Of a stretch of DNA of 20,264 nucleotides, positions 15,365-20,264 are shown one piece after another. The translations under genes were made by a program, and so were the position numbers. Source of the DNA: an uncultured Coprococcus sp. (GTDB taxonomy: Bacteria > Bacillota > Clostridia > Lachnospirales > Lachnospiraceae); assembly GCA_900557435.1 (NCBI GenBank), contig USSH01000010.1:1-20264 (forward strand), given 5' to 3'. Every line of letters begins with the position of its first letter. Positions within the stretch are counted from its first letter, which is position 1. The notes under the pieces are model-generated. The model was not told where the DNA came from. It was given only the letters and a program-made list of their open reading frames with translations, and did not search any database.

Positions 15365-16312
15365 TTATTGTTTGTTATCGCCTGATTTGTCAGTGATATT
15401 GCGGTGTGAATTGTCAAACAGATCGGTATCGGCCACATCGGATGAGTCGTTTCGGGAGAGCGTTTCAGCCAGTCTGTCCTTTGCTCCCTCACTTTTTTCT
15501 TTGATGGTTTCGCTGATAACCTCACTCTTTTCTTTTATATTTTCAGTAAGCTGCTCTGCTTTTTCCTTAATTTTTTTTGTTATTGAAAAGTTCTCAGGAT
15601 GATCCTCAAATGCGCGCTTGATTGATGCTGTGTCGTGGAGGATAAGAAGGAAACTTGGTTTCTCCTTGCGCTTTTCTCTATCCAGTGCAATTTTCGATTT
15701 GAGTTCTTCCACTCGTACGATGAGGTCGTTCTCCTTTGCAAATTTCTTGACCTTGTTCATGAGGTTGAACGATACAACACAGTCTATAACGAACACTCCG
15801 TAGAAGAATCCTATAAAGAAGGAAAATGTCAGGTGGTCGGCAAGCCAGTACACAGCATTTAATATATGCGGATGCAGGAAGAAATAGTAAAGTGCAGCGA
15901 TGAGTCCCCAAAAGAAAGAAAACAGAGGACATATGATACCTTGAATGTTTCCCCATTCATCCGAATAGTCCCAAAGCTTGATGTTCATACCTATTATAAA
16001 TATACGGCCGGCGATATACTCCACAACGGTCATTGCTATTGTCATTATCAGTATGATCAGAACTTTCTGTAAAATAGGATGCGAATCGACGGCATCGATG
16101 TGAATGAGTGATAACAGATACAGAACTACAAGACCTGAACCGTAGAGCGGCAGGTATGGTCCGATCAGAAATCCCGGATTTATCCATTTGTGGCTCGGGT
16201 TGCTCTTGGAAAAGAATTTCCTGAATATGACCTCTATGCACCAACCCATGATGCAACCGATAAAAAATAAAAACAGTATCACAAGGATGCTCTTGATATT
16301 AAAATTATCCAT
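15365..16312 (-). CDS. CmpB-type integral membrane protein (putative ABC-transporter type IV family) with a charged C-terminal tail
   Basis: The product is 315 residues with AAGGAG 10 bases before the ATG. The conserved landmarks of the CmpB family are present: GWCIEVIFR (23-31), NPGFLIGPYLPLYGSG (45-60) and LWDYSDEWGNIQG (113-125). About five membrane segments are visible (roughly 8-28, 47-70, 82-106, 124-147, 158-185). The remaining 130 residues are hydrophilic, with a stretch likely to form a coiled coil (about 245-285) containing IKEKAE, IKEKSE and IKEKSE in near 11-residue steps, then an acidic tail. The biochemical role of this family is not established; the ABC-transporter name is a family label and no ATPase gene is nearby. 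It is transcribed alone. Confidence 0.75.
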   Translation of the reverse strand: MDNFNIKSILVILFLFFIGCIMGWCIEVIFRKFFSKSNPSHKWINPGFLIGPYLPLYGSGLVVLYLLSLIHIDAVDSHPILQKVLIILIMTIAMTVVEYIAGRIFIIGMNIKLWDYSDEWGNIQGIICPLFSFFWGLIAALYYFFLHPHILNAVYWLADHLTFSFFIGFFYGVFVIDCVVSFNLMNKVKKFAKENDLIVRVEELKSKIALDREKRKEKPSFLLILHDTASIKRAFEDHPENFSITKKIKEKAEQLTENIKEKSEVISETIKEKSEGAKDRLAETLSRNDSSDVADTDLFDNSHRNITDKSGDNKQ

Positions 16313-16666
16313 TATGCTTAACTCCTTTGTATAGTATGAAAAATACAGATTTAAATCTCATATTAATAATAAAACAATACTAATAAGATAGTATACAGTT
16401 TGAAAAAAAGCAACCTTACAGAATCGTATAAATGTAAATAAAGCAATTCCTTATTGAAACTTATTGAGAAAAAAAGTCGCTGGAAAAATGGCTGTTATAT
16501 TGGACTAACCGGAGGTACGGTGCTATACTGACAGAAAATAAAATCACGGATCAGGTGCAGACTTTTTGTGGGGATAACTACGAAGAGAATGCATTTTTTC
16601 GTTAAGAGGAGTTCGACAAGTCGAACAAAGATCAGATAAATATATATATTTAAGGAGGATATAGTT
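16313..16666. other. Divergent intergenic region before the metal-ATPase operon
   Basis: This 354-base AT-rich region has no gene. It contains the promoter at 16500-16529 and about 130 bases of leader for the downstream operon. Within the leader, gttcga (16611-16616) and tcgaac (16621-16626) form a small perfect hairpin 40 bases before the start codon. No known riboswitch is recognised. Confidence 0.5.
16500..16529 (+). promoter_or_regulatory. Promoter of the DUF6110-like/P-type ATPase operon
   Basis: TTGGAC (16500-16505), an 18-base spacer and TATACT (16524-16529) with an upstream TGC (extended -10) form a good promoter. The predicted start is near 16536, leaving a leader of about 130 bases. 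Confidence 0.55.
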
Positions 16667-16981
16667 ATGATGAAAGCATTAAAGAAGGTAAACTGGAAGA
16701 AACTTGGAATATTTGCAGGCGGCGTATTATTCGGAACAGCTGGTATCAAGGTCCTCTCAAGCAAGGACGCAAAGAACGTATATACACATTGTACAGCTGG
16801 TGTTCTCAGAGCAAAGGACTGCGTTATGAAGACAGCGAATACTATCCAGGAAAACTGTGGTGATATCTATGCGGGCGCAAAGGATATCAATGAGGCAAGA
16901 GCGCAGAAGGCAGCAGAGGCTGATTTTGAGGATGCAGAGAGCACAGAGACAGCAGAGGAAGAGGTTGGCGCAGAGGAGTAA
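16667..16981 (+). CDS. Small membrane protein, DUF6110-like, partner of the P-type ATPase
   Basis: The product is 104 residues with AAGGAGG (16652-16658) before the ATG. It has a basic N-terminus, one hydrophobic segment (about 13-30, with glycines: FAGGVLFGTAG), then a helical part (about 33-80) with three cysteines (42, 52, 64). The tail is very acidic (about 84-104). I associate this layout with DUF6110, small proteins found next to heavy-metal P-type ATPases in Clostridia. It also resembles the mycobacterial PacL proteins (DUF1490), which have one membrane helix and assist neighbouring metal ATPases. The ATPase gene follows within about 55 bases in the same operon. A role as membrane-bound metal chaperone or ATPase scaffold is inferred from that context. 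Confidence 0.6.
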   Translation: MMKALKKVNWKKLGIFAGGVLFGTAGIKVLSSKDAKNVYTHCTAGVLRAKDCVMKTANTIQENCGDIYAGAKDINEARAQKAAEADFEDAESTETAEEEVGAEE

Positions 16982-17037
16982 TCCCGGAAAATTTATTGCG
17001 AAAACACATTAAATATTTGCAGAAAGAGGCGAAGATC

Positions 17038-19113
17038 TTGAAGTTTTCAATTTTAAATGAAACAAAGAATCGTCTGCGTATACACATGGCACAGAGCCGT
17101 ATGACTATGGCACAGGCTGACATATTACAGTATTATCTTGAGAATTGTGACGGCGTTGTCGATGTCAAAGTGCATGACAGAACCTGCGATGCGGTCATTA
17201 TCTATGAGGGCGACAGGGCAGGTATCATAGATGCACTCAGACAGTTTGGTTATGATAGAGTAGAGATTCCAGCGGATCTCACGGAGACATCCGGGAGAGT
17301 TATGAACAGACAGTATGAGGACAAGCTGTTCTGGAAGACTGCATGGTATATTACCAAGAAGTGGATCGTGCCGATGCCGCTCAGATATTGCTTTACATCG
17401 GTGAAGGCGCTCAAGTATATAGGCAAGGGACTGAAGTGTCTCGCAGACAGGAAACTTGAGGTGCCGGTTCTAGATGCAACAGCCATCACGGCATCCATAC
17501 TCACAAATGATTTTGCAACAGCAGGTTCAGTTATGTTCCTGCTTGAGATCGGTGAGATCCTTGAGGAGTGGACGCACAAGAAGTCCGTTGGAGGACTTGC
17601 CAGAAGTATGTCACTCAACATCAGCAAGGTATGGGTAAGAGTAGATGACTGTGATGTGCTTATGGACAGCGCGAAGATTGCAAAGGATGATCTTGTGGTA
17701 GTTCATATGAGCAACGTGATCCCATTTGACGGAGTTGTGGCAGAGTGCGAGGGAATGGTCAATCAGTCATCTCTTACAGGAGAGTCTGTTCCTGTTCACA
17801 AGGGAGCTGGCGATGTTGTATATGCAGGTACAGTTGTAGAGGAAGGCGAGCTTGTGGTCAGAGTCACAAAGACCGGCAGAACAAGCAGATATGATAAAGT
17901 AGTGGCTATGATCGAGGAGTCGGAGAAACTCAAGTCAGGACTTGAGAGCAAGGCAGAGCATCTTGCAGACGGTCTGGTTCCATGGACTCTCGGCGGAACT
18001 ATCCTCACATACCTGCTCACGAGAAATATAACAAAGATGCTTGCTGTTCTCATGGTCGACTATTCATGTGCGCTCAAGATGTCTATGCCTATAGCTGTTC
18101 TGTCGGCTATCCAGGAGGCAAATAAGCATCATCTCACAGTCAAGGGAGGTAAATTCCTTGAGGCTGTGGCGGAGGCGGATACCATAGTATTTGACAAGAC
18201 GGGAACGCTCACAAAGGCATCGCCGACACTAGTGCGTGTAGTGTCATTTGATGGCAGAGACCCTGATGAGCTGCTCAAAATAGCTGCATGTCTGGAGGAA
18301 CATTTCCCTCATTCGATGGCTAGAGCTGTTGTGGCTGGAGCGGCGGCAAAGGGAATAGAGCATGAGGAGATGCACTCTAAGGTTGAGTATGTTGTCGCCC
18401 ATGGAATCTCATCGAGTATAGAAGGCAAGAAGGTCATCATAGGAAGTTATCACTTTGTATTTGAGGATGAAGGCTGCATGATACCGGATGACAAGATGGA
18501 GCTTTACGAATCACTTTCAAAGGCGCACTCACATCTGTTCATGGGAATAGACGGCAAGCTTGCAGCAGTAATATCTATCAAGGATCCTGTGAGACCTGAA
18601 TCTGCAGAGGTTGTGAGAAAACTCAAGGAACTCGGCATCGGCAAGGTAGTCATGATGACCGGAGACAGTGAGAGAACTGCCCAAGCTATAGCTGAACAGG
18701 TAGGCGTGGACGAGTATTACTCAGAGGTACTTCCGGAGGATAAGGCAAAGTTCGTGGAGTCTGAAAAGGCGGCGGGACGCAAGGTTATCATGGTCGGCGA
18801 TGGAATCAACGATTCTCCGGCACTGTCAGCATCGGATGCAGGCATAGCAGTCAGTGATGGCGCTGAGATAGCCAGAGAGATCGCGGATATAACGGTCAGT
18901 GCAGACAATCTGTATGAACTTGTCACACTTAAGGAACTCAGCAACAAGCTGATGAACAGGATCAACAGAAATTACCGCAAGATAGTTACATTCAACACAG
19001 GACTTATCATACTCGGTGTGATGGGCGTGATCCAGCCGACGACATCGGCACTGCTCCATAATTCATCGACTCTGCTTATAAGCATGGATAGTATGAAGAG
19101 ATTGCTTGATTAA
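17038..19113 (+). CDS. Heavy-metal P1B-type ATPase with unusual metal-site motif
   Basis: The product is 691 residues from the TTG at 17038, chosen because AGAGG lies 8 bases upstream; an in-frame TTG at 16996 would add 14 residues. The N-terminal 75 residues look like an HMA (ferredoxin-like) domain that lacks the CxxC metal site (RLRIHMAQSRM). All catalytic motifs are present: TGES (247-250) in the actuator domain, the phosphorylated Asp 386 in DKTGTLT, an HP-like motif HFPHS (422-426), TGDSERT, and GDGINDSPAL (587-596). The metal-selecting motif in the transmembrane helix before the phosphorylation domain is SCALK (343-347) instead of CPC, SPC or CPH. The substrate therefore cannot be named with confidence; manganese, zinc and iron export are options to test. 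It pumps ions across the membrane with ATP and probably works with the small protein upstream. Confidence 0.82.
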   Translation: MKFSILNETKNRLRIHMAQSRMTMAQADILQYYLENCDGVVDVKVHDRTCDAVIIYEGDRAGIIDALRQFGYDRVEIPADLTETSGRVMNRQYEDKLFWKTAWYITKKWIVPMPLRYCFTSVKALKYIGKGLKCLADRKLEVPVLDATAITASILTNDFATAGSVMFLLEIGEILEEWTHKKSVGGLARSMSLNISKVWVRVDDCDVLMDSAKIAKDDLVVVHMSNVIPFDGVVAECEGMVNQSSLTGESVPVHKGAGDVVYAGTVVEEGELVVRVTKTGRTSRYDKVVAMIEESEKLKSGLESKAEHLADGLVPWTLGGTILTYLLTRNITKMLAVLMVDYSCALKMSMPIAVLSAIQEANKHHLTVKGGKFLEAVAEADTIVFDKTGTLTKASPTLVRVVSFDGRDPDELLKIAACLEEHFPHSMARAVVAGAAAKGIEHEEMHSKVEYVVAHGISSSIEGKKVIIGSYHFVFEDEGCMIPDDKMELYESLSKAHSHLFMGIDGKLAAVISIKDPVRPESAEVVRKLKELGIGKVVMMTGDSERTAQAIAEQVGVDEYYSEVLPEDKAKFVESEKAAGRKVIMVGDGINDSPALSASDAGIAVSDGAEIAREIADITVSADNLYELVTLKELSNKLMNRINRNYRKIVTFNTGLIILGVMGVIQPTTSALLHNSSTLLISMDSMKRLLD

Positions 19114-19147
19114 TTTTTATAAGATTAGTTTTTATCATTAAAATGTA

Positions 19148-19177
19148 TTGACCTTATGCACCCAAATATGACATTAT
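19148..19177 (+). promoter_or_regulatory. Possible promoter of the thioredoxin gene
   Basis: TTGACC (19148-19153), an 18-base spacer and CATTAT (19172-19177) form a moderate promoter about 70 bases before the thioredoxin start. No clear terminator separates the ATPase gene from this point, so some read-through is possible. Confidence 0.4.
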
Positions 19178-19252
19178 ACGATTAAAAGACAGGTTAACTA
19201 AATCACATAAAATTTACAGATATACAGATAATATTGTCAGGAGGGATACATT

Positions 19253-19564
19253 ATGGTAAAGAAAGTAATTGGAGATAATTTTGATGAGATTAAATCGAGT
19301 AAGATTGCCGTAGCTGATTTTTCGGCGACATGGTGCGGCCCCTGCAAGATGATGGCTCCGGTATTTCACACTGTTGCAGAGGACATGAAGGATGAGGTCA
19401 GTTTTTTCAATGTTGATGTTGATGAGAATCCAGGACTTGCCGCATCAAACAAAGTGTTCAGCGTGCCTACGCTGATTCTCTACAAGGATGGTGTGGAGGT
19501 TTCCAGAAGCGTTGGTGCGATATCCAAGTATGACCTGATCGATTTTATAAACAAAAATAAGTAG
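19253..19564 (+). CDS. trxA: Thioredoxin
   Basis: The product is 103 residues with AGGAGG (19239-19244) 8 bases before the ATG. The redox site is WCGPC, with Cys 28 and Cys 31. Other family marks are ADFSATW (21-27), NVDVDENPGLA (53-63), the cis-proline in VPTL (Pro 72) and the GxxS/K end region. It is a full-length cytosolic thioredoxin that reduces protein disulfides using thioredoxin reductase, which is not encoded nearby. The first helix is preceded by a short N-terminus, as is normal. The gene stands alone between the metal ATPase and citrate synthase; any link to metal stress would be a guess. Confidence 0.92.
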   Translation: MVKKVIGDNFDEIKSSKIAVADFSATWCGPCKMMAPVFHTVAEDMKDEVSFFNVDVDENPGLAASNKVFSVPTLILYKDGVEVSRSVGAISKYDLIDFINKNK

Positions 19565-19655
19565 GACCAGTAAATGGCAAACATTTACCGCCAAACAATT
19601 AAGAAAAACGTAAAAGAGAAGACACCTGTAAAAATATTTTTTAATATTTGAAAAC

Positions 19656-19728
19656 AAATAAAACTCCCGCTCTTTGAGAGGTACATATACAATGTATGTA
19701 CATACTCGAAGAGTGGGAGTTTTTATTT
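19656..19728. terminator. Long bidirectional terminator hairpin between trxA and citrate synthase
   Basis: aaataaaactcccgctctt (19656-19674) pairs with the arm at 19709-19728 (aagagtgggagttttt and onward) with one G-U pair and a small bulge. Inside it, gtacata (19681-19687) and tatgtac (19695-19701) form a second perfect hairpin. T-runs leave both ends. It suits the convergent gene pair. Confidence 0.85.
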
Positions 19729-19735
19729 GCCTGAA

Positions 19736-20264
19736 CTATCTGGCATCTCTGTCTACATAGTCTCTATGTGTCACAAGACTCTTGTATGCCGGTCTGATGA
19801 TCTTGTCTGTGGTTACAAGCTCCTCAATTCTGTGGGCGCTCCAGCCAACGATACGTGCAACCGCAAAGAGAGGTGTGTAAAGTTCTCTAGGAATGCCGAG
19901 CATCTCGTATACGAATCCGCTGTAGAAATCCACATTTGGACTTACGCCCTTGTAGATCTTACGCTCCTTGGCTATGAGCTTAGGTGCGATCTTTTCGATA
20001 TTGTTGTACAGAGCCATGTCCTCATCTCTGCCTTTGGCTGCAGCAAGCTGTTCTACAAATGCCTTGAACACCTTTTCTCTTGGATCGGACAGGGAGTATA
20101 CCGCGTGTCCCATACCGTATATAAGCCCTTTGTGGTCATATGCCTGCTTGTTAAGCAGTTTATCGAGATAAGCTTCAATAGCTTCTTCGTCGTGATAATC
20201 CTTGATATGTTCCTTTATATCGTCCATCATATTCATAACCTGAAGATTTGCACCGCCGTGTTTT
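19736..20264 (-). CDS. gltA: Citrate synthase (C-terminal part; runs off the window)
   Basis: The minus frame is open from the window end to the stop at 19736-19738, giving 176 residues. The first visible residues are HGGAN, holding the first catalytic His. GMGHAVYSLSDPR follows with the second catalytic His and the substrate-binding Arg, then PNVDFYSG with the catalytic Asp. These three make the citrate synthase active site. The enzyme condenses acetyl-CoA and oxaloacetate into citrate in the cytosol. An internal ATG at 20236 is not the start, because the conserved HGGAN lies upstream of it in frame. The promoter and the first half or more of the gene are outside the window. Confidence 0.93.
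   Translation of the reverse strand, partial: KHGGANLQVMNMMDDIKEHIKDYHDEEAIEAYLDKLLNKQAYDHKGLIYGMGHAVYSLSDPREKVFKAFVEQLAAAKGRDEDMALYNNIEKIAPKLIAKERKIYKGVSPNVDFYSGFVYEMLGIPRELYTPLFAVARIVGWSAHRIEELVTTDKIIRPAYKSLVTHRDYVDRDAR

Noticed and set aside
17038..19113. Naming the ATPase as a copper or zinc/cadmium exporter
   Set aside because: The metal-selecting motif is SCAL and the N-terminal CxxC is absent, so the substrate cannot be read from sequence.

Overview
The window looks like chromosomal DNA of a gut Lachnospiraceae bacterium (class Clostridia, possibly near Coprococcus; the genus is a guess). The reasons are AGGAGG-type ribosome binding sites, short operons closed by strong hairpin terminators, cytosolic GH5 and GH42 glycosidases, a MurT/GatD pair, large secreted transglutaminase-like/Fn3 proteins, a CmpB-type membrane protein and a small protein paired with a metal P-type ATPase. 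There are no rRNA, tRNA, phage, IS or CRISPR features.

Layout. 1-586 (-): start of an O-acyltransferase that leaves the window. 920-1951 (-) and 2216-2989 (+): a cytosolic GH5 glycosidase and a divergent AraC-type regulator, sharing an intergenic region full of CATTTGT/ACAAATG repeats. 3076-5162 (+): murT-gatD, overlapping by one base, with a near-consensus promoter and a 13-bp-stem terminator. 5223-5585: a GC-rich, highly structured intergenic element bounded by two identical 22-bp repeats, plus a minus-strand promoter pointing at the gatD terminator. 5586-7067 (+): two-domain polyphosphate:AMP phosphotransferase. 7345-9381 (-): GH42 beta-galactosidase with a LacI-type operator upstream. 9797-12826 and 12932-15309 (+): two paralogous secreted transglutaminase-like proteins carrying CxxH/CxxC repeats and three Fn3 domains each; the second is split by a frameshift. 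15365-16312 (-): CmpB-like membrane protein. 16667-19113 (+): a small DUF6110-like membrane protein and a divergent P1B-type ATPase. 19253-19564 (+): thioredoxin. 19736-20264 (-): C-terminal part of citrate synthase, leaving the window.

How the genes fit together. GH5 and GH42 lack signal peptides and probably finish the breakdown of imported oligosaccharides, each with its own regulator. MurT-GatD should modify peptidoglycan precursors, but this GatD lacks the glutaminase cysteine. The transglutaminase-like pair is exported and probably acts at the cell surface. The small membrane protein and the ATPase form a metal-transport unit that resembles the mycobacterial PacL/Ctp arrangement.

Best leads for something undescribed are the Cys-less GatD with a variant MurT, the amplified CxxH...CxxC repeat in the secreted proteins, the P-type ATPase with SCAL in place of CPC beside its PacL-like partner, and the structured element before the polyphosphate gene.
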